A stretch of DNA of 25,039 bases, from assembly GCA_015069065.1 (NCBI GenBank), contig SVJI01000004.1:1-25039 (forward strand). Direction: 5' to 3'. The notes beneath the pieces are model-generated. The model saw only the letters and a list, made by a program, of their open reading frames with translations, was not told the DNA's origin and made no database searches. Numbering within the stretch: position 1 is the first letter of the stretch; every line of letters begins with the position of its first letter. Below are positions 7,192 through 13,876 of the stretch, piece by piece. The position numbers were made by a program, and so were the translations under genes. The DNA is from Oscillospiraceae bacterium. Its GTDB lineage: Bacteria; Bacillota; Clostridia; UMGS1883.

Positions 7192-7602
7192 ATGATAAAT
7201 GTTATTATCGGCGAAAAAGGTACCGGCAAAACTGCAAGACTTATTGAAGCAGTACATAATGCAGAGCAGGCTGCTACAGGCAGTGTGGTTTTCATCAACA
7301 AGGGTAAGAGACATGTGTTAGATCTCTCACATAAGGTTAGACTTGTTGACACCGAAGAATATGGCGTAGCTTCCTATGATGAATTTTTCGGCTTTGTTTG
7401 TGGAATACTTTCTCAGAATTATGATATTGCTCATATCTTTATCGACAGCATTACAAAGATTGTTAATGACGATATGGTTGCGCTTGAAAAGTTCCTCGAC
7501 AAAGTAAATGTTGTAGCAGAGCAGAATAATGCTGAAATTCAGATAATTCTCAGCATGAATCCTGACAGTGCTTCAGACGGAATTAAAAAGTACGTTAAAT
7601 AA
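7192..7602 (+). CDS. Small P-loop NTPase of unknown function
   Basis: This 136-residue cytoplasmic protein has a Walker A motif at the very N-terminus (GEKGTGKT, 7-14) and a Walker B-like strand HIFIDS with Asp85. A third hydrophobic strand, EIQIILSMN (about 115-123), resembles a sensor strand. It is only slightly longer than a minimal P-loop core and has no extra domain, signal or membrane segment. I recall similar short proteins in Clostridia, often auto-labelled as twitching motility protein PilT, but there is no pilus gene here and the label is unsupported. The start is secured by AGGAGGG 6 bases upstream. It has its own strong promoter and a hairpin terminator, so it is a single-gene unit between fumarase and the convergent upp. 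Function unknown. Confidence 0.85.
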   Translation: MINVIIGEKGTGKTARLIEAVHNAEQAATGSVVFINKGKRHVLDLSHKVRLVDTEEYGVASYDEFFGFVCGILSQNYDIAHIFIDSITKIVNDDMVALEKFLDKVNVVAEQNNAEIQIILSMNPDSASDGIKKYVK

Positions 7603-7610
7603 GAAAATTT

Positions 7611-7649
7611 AAGCTCCTCTTTTCCGTTATTTACGGAGAAGGGGAGCTT
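7611..7649 (-). terminator. Long hairpin, likely terminator of upp
   Basis: A 16-bp stem with two G-T wobbles (7611-7626 with 7634-7649) encloses a 7-base loop. Read on the minus strand it is followed by AAATTTTCTTATTT, a U-rich tail suited to ending the upp transcript. On the plus strand it lacks a T run. Confidence 0.65.
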
Positions 7650-7657
7650 GATTGCTT

Positions 7658-7709
7658 AGAGGGGGAATTCCCACACTCGATAAGTGTATGAATTCCCCCT
7701 CTTTAATTT
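7658..7709 (+). terminator. Hairpin terminator of the P-loop gene
   Basis: AGAGGGGGAATTC (7658-7670) pairs perfectly with GAATTCCCCCTCT (7690-7702). A further inner ACACT/AGTGT stem sits beyond a 2x2 mismatch. The right arm runs into TTTAATTT, a plus-strand T-rich tail. It lies between two convergent genes, next to the 7611-7649 hairpin. Confidence 0.75.
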
Positions 7710-7717
7710 ATAAAAAT

Positions 7718-8347
7718 TTATTCAGTTCCGAACAATCTGTCACCGGCATCGCCAAGTCCAGGGAGTATGTATCCCTTTTCATTTAATCTGTCATCAAGCA
7801 CTCCCAGATATATATTAACATCAGGATGGGTATCAAGTACCTTTTTGCAACCTACTTCTGCACCTACAATACATAAAACCTTAATGTTTTTTGCACCTTT
7901 TTCTTTCAAAAGTGTAATTGCTGCAGCTAAACTTCCGCCCGTTGCCAACATCGGGTCAAGCACAAACACAGTTCTTTCTGAGATATCACTGGGGAGATTG
8001 CAATAATACTGTTCAGGTTCCAATGTGTCATGGTTGCGGCACATACCGATATGACCGATTTTCGCAGCAGGAAGTATAGTAAGCATTCCGTCAACCATAC
8101 CCAGACCTGCTCTCAGAATGGGAACAAGAACAGGCTTCTCAGATGTAATCATATGGCATTTTGCAGTCATAAGTGGGGTAGGAACATCTACAGGAGTTGT
8201 TTTCATATCCCTGGTAGCCTCGTAACAAATAAGCATTGCAATTTCACTTACAAGCTCACGGAAAGCCTTTCCGTCTGTGTCTTTATGACGCAGTATAGCA
8301 AGCTTGTGTGAAATAAGAGGGTGATTCATTACTGTAAGATTTTTCAT
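7718..8347 (-). CDS. upp: Uracil phosphoribosyltransferase
   Basis: This 209-residue enzyme makes UMP from uracil and PRPP in pyrimidine salvage. The PRPP-binding loop is VLDPMLATGGS (129-139), and the C-terminal uracil-recognition segment is YILPGLGDAGDR (193-204). An ILRAGLGM segment (78-85) and the length are also typical. It starts at ATG 8345-8347, with AAGGA about 10 bases upstream. A strong promoter lies in the gap to spoVAE, so upp need not depend on the genes before it. No PyrR-type attenuator or riboswitch is visible in its short leader (about 30 bases). It converges on the P-loop gene and ends before two hairpins. The product, UMP, is the substrate of PyrH encoded 1.5 kb away in the opposite direction. 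Confidence 0.97.
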   Translation of the reverse strand: MKNLTVMNHPLISHKLAILRHKDTDGKAFRELVSEIAMLICYEATRDMKTTPVDVPTPLMTAKCHMITSEKPVLVPILRAGLGMVDGMLTILPAAKIGHIGMCRNHDTLEPEQYYCNLPSDISERTVFVLDPMLATGGSLAAAITLLKEKGAKNIKVLCIVGAEVGCKKVLDTHPDVNIYLGVLDDRLNEKGYILPGLGDAGDRLFGTE

Positions 8348-8379
8348 TTTAGCACCATCCTTTTCTTTTGTATATAAAC

Positions 8380-8408
8380 ATTATACTCCCGATACTTTTA
8401 TTTGTCTA
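8380..8408 (-). promoter_or_regulatory. Sigma-A promoter of upp
   Basis: On the minus strand TAGACA (8403-8408) and a perfect TATAAT (8380-8385) are 17 bases apart. The -35 box begins 5 bases after the spoVAE stop codon. Confidence 0.8.
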
Positions 8409-8413
8409 TATTT

Positions 8414-8767
8414 TTATTTTGTTTTTGGTTTTGAAATGAGTGCCGCCAGAAGAGCGAATACTACTGCTGCAGCTATTCCACCCGCAGTTGCGGATAGTCC
8501 GCCTGTGAATATTCCCAAAAAACCATTTTTCCCAATGGCTTTCTTTACTCCTTCAAACAAGGTATAACCAAACCCTGTCAAGGGAACTGTCGCACCTGCA
8601 CCTGCAAAATCAACTAGCTTTCCATAAATTCCGACTAATGATAATATTACGCCTGAACACACATATCCTGTCAAAAGCTTTGCGGGGGTAAGTGCAGTTT
8701 TGTCAATAAAAATCTGTCCGATAGCACAAAAAATGCCACCTACCATAAATGCTTTTATATAATCCAC
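8414..8767 (-). CDS. spoVAE: Stage V sporulation protein AE (SpoVAC/SpoVAEB family)
   Basis: This 117-residue integral membrane protein closely resembles SpoVAE (SpoVAEb). That protein is part of the SpoVA channel in the spore inner membrane, which moves Ca-dipicolinate during sporulation and germination. Characteristic segments are GQIFIDKTALTPAK, DFAGAGATVPLTGFGYTLF and GIFTGGLSATAGGIAAAVVFALL; three to four hydrophobic segments are visible. SpoVAC is usually longer (about 150 residues), which favours AE. The start is GTG 8765-8767 with AGGAG 9 bases upstream; no ATG fits better. Genes spoVAC and spoVAD, which usually precede it, are absent. Instead an AraC-family gene lies 45 bases upstream and may be co-transcribed. 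I did not find a convincing sigma-G promoter in that gap. Confidence 0.9.
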   Translation of the reverse strand: MDYIKAFMVGGIFCAIGQIFIDKTALTPAKLLTGYVCSGVILSLVGIYGKLVDFAGAGATVPLTGFGYTLFEGVKKAIGKNGFLGIFTGGLSATAGGIAAAVVFALLAALISKPKTK

Positions 8768-8812
8768 AATATCAGCTCCTTACATAGCTATTATTGCAGT
8801 TTATAACTGGAT

Positions 8813-9724
8813 TTATTCTTTGTTCATCATACTTTCTCTGAATGATTGCCTGTACTCACTGGGGGATAGACCAAGATGCTTTTTAAATATGTCATTAAAT
8901 CGCTGCTGTGCACTGAAACCAACAGAAGATGCAATATCTCCAACCTTTAAATTCGTATCCTCTAAAAGCTCTTTCGCTTTTTCAATTCTTACACCGAGCA
9001 GGTACTGAATAGGGCTTATATCGTAGCATTTTTTAAATGCACGCGCAAAATGACTTGTAGATATATATACATATCCTGCTATGTCGGATAATGAAATATC
9101 GGTATTGTAATTTTTGTCAATGTAAGTTTTAGCGGATTCTAAAATCTCATAAAGCTTGTTTCCTTTAGTAGCCAGATTAGTTTCCCAATGGGTTCTCAGG
9201 CTCCTGCTTAACCATACAAAAAGCTCCATAGTCAAAAGTCTGCATAAAAATTCGCTTTCGCCATCAGATGACTTGTTCTCATGCAAAATCTGTTGCATAA
9301 TTGCCGCAATGTTTGAGCAATAATTGTTAGAAATTGAGAAAAAGGAGCCGTTATTCGTGCTTTCAGAAATAAACGACAAGAAATCACTCATACTTATATT
9401 TGAATATTTGTCATGGTTTCCCATTGCAAAGGAAAATTTTAATACAATGAATCTGCAAGGCCTTGTACATTCAATTTTCAAATAATGCGGAATCTGGGGC
9501 TTAATTAGTATCAGGTCATTTGTGCGAACACTGATTGTTGAATCTCCGATATAATAAGTACCGCGGTCTATTTCCTGCATGTAAACAAGCTCAAATTCGT
9601 CATGCACACTTATATGGTCAGGGTGGTGCTGTGCATCCATAATTTTTTGCACTGATTTTACAACAACAGGAAGTCCTGTTTCTGAATCAAGAATATTTTG
9701 CCACAATCTTGGAAATTCACTCAT
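8813..9724 (-). CDS. AraC-family transcriptional regulator with cupin domain
   Basis: This 303-residue protein is a ligand-responsive DNA-binding regulator. The N-terminal half holds an AraC-type cupin domain (about 35-100: HDEFELVYMQ, LILIKPQIPHYLKI), which usually binds a small molecule such as a sugar. The C-terminal hundred residues carry two helix-turn-helix units: SLSDIAGYVYISTSHFARAF (211-230) and KVGDIASSVGFSAQQRFNDIF (260-280), ending in the family signature GLSPSEYR. ATG 9722-9724 follows AGGTGA, part of a GTGATATCAC palindrome (9725-9734). No sugar transporter or hydrolase gene adjoins it, so its ligand and target are unknown. It precedes spoVAE by 45 bases and is divergent from pyrH, with which it shares a compact promoter region. 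Autoregulation there is plausible. Confidence 0.93.
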   Translation of the reverse strand: MSEFPRLWQNILDSETGLPVVVKSVQKIMDAQHHPDHISVHDEFELVYMQEIDRGTYYIGDSTISVRTNDLILIKPQIPHYLKIECTRPCRFIVLKFSFAMGNHDKYSNISMSDFLSFISESTNNGSFFSISNNYCSNIAAIMQQILHENKSSDGESEFLCRLLTMELFVWLSRSLRTHWETNLATKGNKLYEILESAKTYIDKNYNTDISLSDIAGYVYISTSHFARAFKKCYDISPIQYLLGVRIEKAKELLEDTNLKVGDIASSVGFSAQQRFNDIFKKHLGLSPSEYRQSFRESMMNKE

Positions 9725-9756
9725 GTGATATCACCTTTTAAAAAATATTTGAACTT

Positions 9757-9785
9757 ATTATACTATAGATATTTACAAATTGCAA
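9757..9785 (-). promoter_or_regulatory. Sigma-A promoter of the AraC-family gene
   Basis: On the minus strand TTGCAA (9780-9785) and TATAAT (9757-9762) are 17 bases apart. The -35 box falls within the spacer of the divergent pyrH promoter. Confidence 0.7.
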
Positions 9786-9787
9786 AT
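9771..9787. promoter_or_regulatory. 17-bp palindrome, candidate operator
   Basis: ATTTaCAAaTTGcAAAT is symmetrical about A9779, with one non-complementary pair (the lower-case a and c that flank the CAA/TTG core). It covers the -35 boxes of both divergent promoters, so a bound protein could control both. Operator function is inferred. Confidence 0.4.
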
Positions 9788-9801
9788 AAATATGTTAAAA
9801 T
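9772..9801 (+). promoter_or_regulatory. Promoter of the pyrH gene run
   Basis: TTTACA (9772-9777) and TAAAAT (9796-9801) are 18 bases apart, with TGT directly before the -10 box (extended -10). It is the only clear promoter ahead of the 16-gene plus-strand run. Confidence 0.65.
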
Positions 9802-9835
9802 AGTAGAAGTAATAAATTAGGAGGGCTATGACATA

Positions 9836-10543
9836 ATGCAGAAAAAATATAAAAGAGTGCTTATCAAGTTAAGTGGTGAGGCACTTGCAGGAGAAAAAGG
9901 TTTCGGCCTTGACGAAAAGACACTTGACAGTATTGCATCCACTATTAAAGAATGTACCGATATGGGAGTGGAGATAGCGGTCGTTGTAGGCGGAGGCAAT
10001 TTCTGGAGAGGCAGAACAGGGGAGAATATGGAACGTACCAGAGCAGACCACATGGGAATGCTCGCAACTGTTATAAACTCTCTTGCTCTTTGTGATGCTT
10101 TTGAAAGACATGGAATAAATACACGTGTACAAACTGCAATTGAGATGCGCCAGATTGCAGAAACATATGTAAGGGGAAGAGCTATTCGCCATCTTGAAAA
10201 AGGAAGAGTTGTAATTTTTGGATGCGGTACAGGAAATCCGTTCTTCTCGACTGACACAACGGCTGCTCTGCGTGCGGCTGAAATTGACGCTGATGCAATA
10301 CTTCTTGCTAAGAAGGTTGACGGCGTATATGACAGTGACCCCGCGAAAAATCCTGATGCAGTAAAATTTGATTCAATATCATACATAGATGTTCTTAATA
10401 AAGGCTTAGGAGTCATGGACACAACTGCAACTTCATTGTGTATGGATAATAAAATGCCTATAAGAGTATTTGGACTTTCTGAACCCGGAAATATAAAGCG
10501 TGTACTTGAAGGTGAAGAGATAGGAACTCTTGTTTATGCATAA
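9836..10543 (+). CDS. pyrH: UMP kinase
   Basis: This 235-residue enzyme phosphorylates UMP to UDP, the entry to all pyrimidine nucleotides, in a hexameric bacterial form. The nucleotide-binding motif KLSGEAL (11-17), the glycine-rich GGGNFWRG (52-59) and the STDTTAALRAAEI segment are all conserved, and the length is typical. The start is ATG 9836, about 10 bases after AGGAGGG; the earlier ATG at 9828 runs into a stop immediately. In many bacteria pyrH sits in rpsB-tsf-pyrH-frr. Here rpsB and tsf are missing and a divergent AraC gene precedes it, so pyrH is promoter-proximal. frr follows 44 bases later. Confidence 0.97.
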   Translation: MQKKYKRVLIKLSGEALAGEKGFGLDEKTLDSIASTIKECTDMGVEIAVVVGGGNFWRGRTGENMERTRADHMGMLATVINSLALCDAFERHGINTRVQTAIEMRQIAETYVRGRAIRHLEKGRVVIFGCGTGNPFFSTDTTAALRAAEIDADAILLAKKVDGVYDSDPAKNPDAVKFDSISYIDVLNKGLGVMDTTATSLCMDNKMPIRVFGLSEPGNIKRVLEGEEIGTLVYA

Positions 10544-10587
10544 ATCTTGTTTTGACAAATATTTTATATAATGGAGGAAATTTAAAG

Positions 10588-11142
10588 ATGAAAAACGATT
10601 ACCCTGAACTTAATCAAAAAATTGAAAAGGCTATAAACTATTATGTAGAAGACCTTGGTTCTATACGTGCAGGCAGAGCAAATACTACTGTATTGAACAA
10701 AATCAGTGTTGACTACTACGGCACAATGACACCGGTTCCGCAGGTGGCTGCAGTATCCACCCCCGATGCCAGAACTATCGCTATACAGCCTTGGGATGCA
10801 TCCTTGGTTAGAGAGATTGAAAAGGCTATTCTTGCATCTGAACTGGGAATAAATCCTCAGAATGACGGAAAGACGATTCGTCTTTCTTTCCCTCAGCTCA
10901 CTGAGGACCGTCGTAAGGAACTTACAAAAACAGTTGCTAAGAAAGCAGAAGATTGTAAGGTTGTTGTACGCGGTATAAGAAGAGATGAGATTGAAAAATA
11001 CAAGGCAATGAAGAAAAAGAGTGAAATTACCGAAGATGACCTTAAGAATATTGAAAAGGATATTCAGGACGTCATTGATGCACAGATTAAAGAAATTGAT
11101 AAAATAGCCGAAAAGAAAAATAAAGAAATTATGGAAATATGA
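10588..11142 (+). CDS. frr: Ribosome recycling factor
   Basis: This 184-residue protein splits the post-termination ribosome together with EF-G so that subunits can be reused. The family signature LGSIRAGRANTTVL (23-36), the PQVAAVSTPDARTIAIQPWD segment (51-70) and the conserved VRGIRRDE hinge region (127-134) are present, and the length is normal. I start at ATG 10588, which follows GGAGG (10573-10577) by 10 bases. An in-frame TTG 36 bases upstream would add 12 residues across the SD itself and is rejected. The stop TGA overlaps the ATG of uppS (ATGA), suggesting translational coupling. Confidence 0.97.
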   Translation: MKNDYPELNQKIEKAINYYVEDLGSIRAGRANTTVLNKISVDYYGTMTPVPQVAAVSTPDARTIAIQPWDASLVREIEKAILASELGINPQNDGKTIRLSFPQLTEDRRKELTKTVAKKAEDCKVVVRGIRRDEIEKYKAMKKKSEITEDDLKNIEKDIQDVIDAQIKEIDKIAEKKNKEIMEI

Positions 11143-11888
11143 TTATGCTGAAAAATTTGTTTAAAAAACCGGAGCATAAGGTGGACTTTGAAAATTTACC
11201 GCAGCATATTGGCATTATTATGGATGGGAATGGCCGCTGGGCGAAAAAACGCGGCCTGCCTCGTTCCAGCGGCCATGCTGCAGGGGCAAAAACTTTTGAA
11301 AGAATTGTTGAAGATGCAGGGAATATAGGCATAAAGATAGTTACTGTATATGCCTTTTCTACTGAAAACTGGAGTCGTCCTAAAGAAGAGGTCAATGCTT
11401 TGATGGCATTGTTAGAGGATTATCTCGACCATGGTTTGGAGCGTCTTTCAAACCGTGATGTGAAGATTCATTTTATAGGTGACATGAGTGCATTTTCCGA
11501 CGAGTTTCAAAAGAAGCTTTGCCACATGGAAAAGACCACTTATAACAATAGTGGTCTTTTACTTAATGTAGCACTTAATTATGGCGGCAGAAATGAAATA
11601 ACAAATGCCGTCAGAATTATTGCGGAAAAAGTTAAAGATGGTGAACTATCCTGCAGTGATATAACTGAAGAAACAATTTCAGAGCATCTTTACACCTCCG
11701 GACAAGCGGACCCTGACCTTATAATCAGACCAAGCGGAGAATACCGTTTAAGTAATTTTTTACTTTGGCAGAGTGCGTACAGTGAATTCTGGTATTCAAA
11801 TTGTCTGTGGCCTGATTTTACCAAAGAAGATTTATTGAAGTCTATTTCTGACTTCCAGAAAAGAAACAGAAGATTTGGAGGAGTTTAA
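11139..11888 (+). CDS. uppS: Undecaprenyl diphosphate synthase
   Basis: This 249-residue cis-prenyltransferase extends farnesyl diphosphate with isopentenyl units to the C55 lipid carrier for cell wall synthesis. The catalytic motif IIMDGNGRWAKKRG (26-39) includes Asp29. YAFSTENWSRP (71-81), NYGGR (147-151) and RPSGEYRLSNFLLWQ (197-211) are all family motifs. The frame overlaps the frr stop codon by four bases (ATGA). A second ATG at 11145 is an alternative start; neither has a strong SD, so coupling to frr translation is likely. The gene contains a perfect 11-bp hairpin ending in TTTT (11530-11560). Its substrate maker, IspA, is encoded about 5 kb downstream in the same run. Confidence 0.96.
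   Translation: MIMLKNLFKKPEHKVDFENLPQHIGIIMDGNGRWAKKRGLPRSSGHAAGAKTFERIVEDAGNIGIKIVTVYAFSTENWSRPKEEVNALMALLEDYLDHGLERLSNRDVKIHFIGDMSAFSDEFQKKLCHMEKTTYNNSGLLLNVALNYGGRNEITNAVRIIAEKVKDGELSCSDITEETISEHLYTSGQADPDLIIRPSGEYRLSNFLLWQSAYSEFWYSNCLWPDFTKEDLLKSISDFQKRNRRFGGV
11530..11560 (+). repeat. Terminator-like hairpin inside uppS
   Basis: AAAAGACCACT (11530-11540) and AGTGGTCTTTT (11550-11560) are exact reverse complements around a 9-base loop. The right arm ends in TTTT and the left begins with AAAA, the shape of an intrinsic terminator, although the GC part is short. It encodes residues 131-141. Confidence 0.75.
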
Positions 11889-11913
11889 TTTTCTCCTGAA
11901 AGGACGTATTTCT

Positions 11914-12720
11914 ATGAAACAAAGAGTAATTAGCTCTTTATTTGGGATAATATTACTTATATTGGTTTTAATGGGGAATCAATATGTATTTGATTTTGTA
12001 GTAACACTAATAACAATGACGGCAATTTATGAAGTAATAAATGCCGTAGGACTTAAGGAATTCAGACGAATGACAGCAGTTGCACTATTAATGCCGCCTG
12101 CTCTTATGCTGACATCTTATATATCCACTGAATATTTATCCGGCGTGGTGTTTCTCTTTGTTGCAGCTTTTTTACTGCTCATGCTTTTTGATCATAAGCG
12201 TTATATTTTTGAAAAAGCAGCATTGTTTATTGCAATTTCTTTGATGATATCTTTATCATTTCTTTACGTTTCTCTTATCCGCAGACTTGGAAACGGAAAT
12301 CTGGATATCTGGGTATTATTGATAGGTTGTTGGATTACGGATACATGTGCATACTTCACAGGCTATTTTGCAGGTAAACATAAGCTCGCGCCTGAAATCA
12401 GTCCTAAAAAAACTATAGAAGGCTCAATTGGCGGAATTATCGGCGTAACTGTGATTTTAACTGCATATGCACATATTGCGGCAAATATATTAGGTAATGT
12501 GTCCGTAAATACACTCTCTGCTGTTATAACAGGTCTTGTATGTGGAGTTATTTCCCAATTTGGTGACCTGTGTGCATCAATAATCAAGAGAGAACATAAT
12601 ATTAAGGATTTTGGAAATATTATGCCCGGTCACGGCGGTGTTATGGACAGATTTGACAGTTTCCTTTTTGTTGCACCTGTAGTTTACTATATTTTAAAAT
12701 TTTCTCCCATATTTTACTAA
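11914..12720 (+). CDS. cdsA: Phosphatidate cytidylyltransferase
   Basis: This 268-residue multi-pass membrane enzyme makes CDP-diacylglycerol from phosphatidic acid and CTP, the branch point of phospholipid synthesis. About seven to eight hydrophobic segments span the protein. The catalytic signature runs from SQFGDLCAS (214-222) to PGHGGVMDRFDS (238-249) and contains Asp218 and Asp246; ISPKKTIEGSIGG (162-174) is also conserved. The start is ATG 11914, about 9 bases after AAAGGA. An in-frame upstream ATG at 11875 would overlap uppS and add 13 polar residues before the first membrane helix, so it was rejected. Confidence 0.96.
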   Translation: MKQRVISSLFGIILLILVLMGNQYVFDFVVTLITMTAIYEVINAVGLKEFRRMTAVALLMPPALMLTSYISTEYLSGVVFLFVAAFLLLMLFDHKRYIFEKAALFIAISLMISLSFLYVSLIRRLGNGNLDIWVLLIGCWITDTCAYFTGYFAGKHKLAPEISPKKTIEGSIGGIIGVTVILTAYAHIAANILGNVSVNTLSAVITGLVCGVISQFGDLCASIIKREHNIKDFGNIMPGHGGVMDRFDSFLFVAPVVYYILKFSPIFY

Positions 12721-12736
12721 TGAGTAGGTAATTTGA

Positions 12737-13876
12737 ATGAAAAAAATATCGGTACTGGGTTCTACAGGCTCAATAGGCACTCAAACACTGGACGTTGTTG
12801 ATATAACAGGTCAGTATGAAGTTTTTGCACTAAGTGCCCATTCTAATGTAGAACTTTTAGAAAAACAAATACGAAAATATAAACCGTCAGTCGTATGTAT
12901 GACAGATGAGAATGCAGCATCCGACCTGCGGGTGCGTGTTAAGGATACTCCCGTAAAGGTACTCTCTGGTATAGATGGAGCGTGTGAATGTGCTTCGTGC
13001 GACGAGGTTGACACAGTTGTTACTGCTATAGTCGGTATAGCAGGATTAAAGCCAACCTTAAGTGCTATCAGAAGCGGTAAGAGAATTGCTTTGGCAAATA
13101 AGGAGACTCTTGTTACAGCGGGAGAAATTGTAATGAGAGAGGCTTCTTTAAATAACGTTGAGATACTGCCTGTAGACAGCGAACACAGTGCAATATTTCA
13201 ATCTATTGCTAATCAGGGTAAGTTTTTGAACAGAATTATAATAACGGCGTCAGGAGGACCTTTCTTTGGCAAAACACGCGAAGAACTTGAAAATGTTACT
13301 CCGGAAATGGCTTTGAAACACCCGAATTGGAGCATGGGCGCAAAAATAACGATAGATAGTGCTACTTTAGTTAATAAAGGACTGGAAATAATCGAAGCAA
13401 TGCATCTGTTTGGTCTGCCTGTTGATAAGATTCAACCCATCGTTCACAGAGAGAGTATAATTCACTCCATGGTTGAGTTTTGTGACGGAAGCATTATTGC
13501 CCAAATGGGTGTTGCGGATATGAAATTACCCATAAGTTACGCTTTATCATATCCCAAAAGAACTGTTCCTGTCTGTAAAGCACTTGACCTTGTCGGTGTT
13601 GGAAAACTAAGCTTCTTTGATATTGATTATAGAACTTTTCCATCAATTGATTTGGCAAAAAAAGCTGCTGAATCGGGTGGAGTTATGTGTGCTGTGTATA
13701 ACGGTGCTAACGAGGCAGCTGTTGAACTGTTTCTCGGTGGAAAATGTAAATTTACTGCTATTACAGAACTAATAGAGAAAGCGATGGACAGAGCGCCCAA
13801 AACTCAAAATCCTGAACTGGAAGATATATTTATGGCAGATATGTTTGCCAGAAAAATAGTAAAGGAATGTTGTTAA
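12737..13876 (+). CDS. dxr: 1-deoxy-D-xylulose 5-phosphate reductoisomerase
   Basis: This 379-residue NADPH enzyme forms 2-C-methyl-D-erythritol 4-phosphate, the first committed step of the MEP isoprenoid pathway. The NADPH motif is GSTGSIG (8-14). Metal ligands are Asp147 and Glu149 (VDSEHSAIFQ) and Glu217 (NKGLEIIEA). The substrate loop HPNWSMG (195-201) and the HSMVEF...DMKLPISYAL region are intact. The length fits the family. It starts at ATG 12737 with a modest SD (TAGGTAA). Its stop TAA directly abuts the TTG start of rseP. It shows that the organism makes isoprenoids by the MEP route, and uppS and ispA in the same run use the products. Confidence 0.97.
   Translation: MKKISVLGSTGSIGTQTLDVVDITGQYEVFALSAHSNVELLEKQIRKYKPSVVCMTDENAASDLRVRVKDTPVKVLSGIDGACECASCDEVDTVVTAIVGIAGLKPTLSAIRSGKRIALANKETLVTAGEIVMREASLNNVEILPVDSEHSAIFQSIANQGKFLNRIIITASGGPFFGKTREELENVTPEMALKHPNWSMGAKITIDSATLVNKGLEIIEAMHLFGLPVDKIQPIVHRESIIHSMVEFCDGSIIAQMGVADMKLPISYALSYPKRTVPVCKALDLVGVGKLSFFDIDYRTFPSIDLAKKAAESGGVMCAVYNGANEAAVELFLGGKCKFTAITELIEKAMDRAPKTQNPELEDIFMADMFARKIVKECC

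Noticed and set aside
8768..8840. Possible sigma-G promoter before spoVAE
   Set aside because: GAATA and GTATG resemble a -35 box, but no match to CATNNTA lies at the right distance.
10552..10572. TTGACA and TATAAT boxes just before frr
   Set aside because: Perfect hexamers, but only 9 bases apart, far from the 16-18 needed; no suitable -35 box exists for the TATAAT at 10567-10572.
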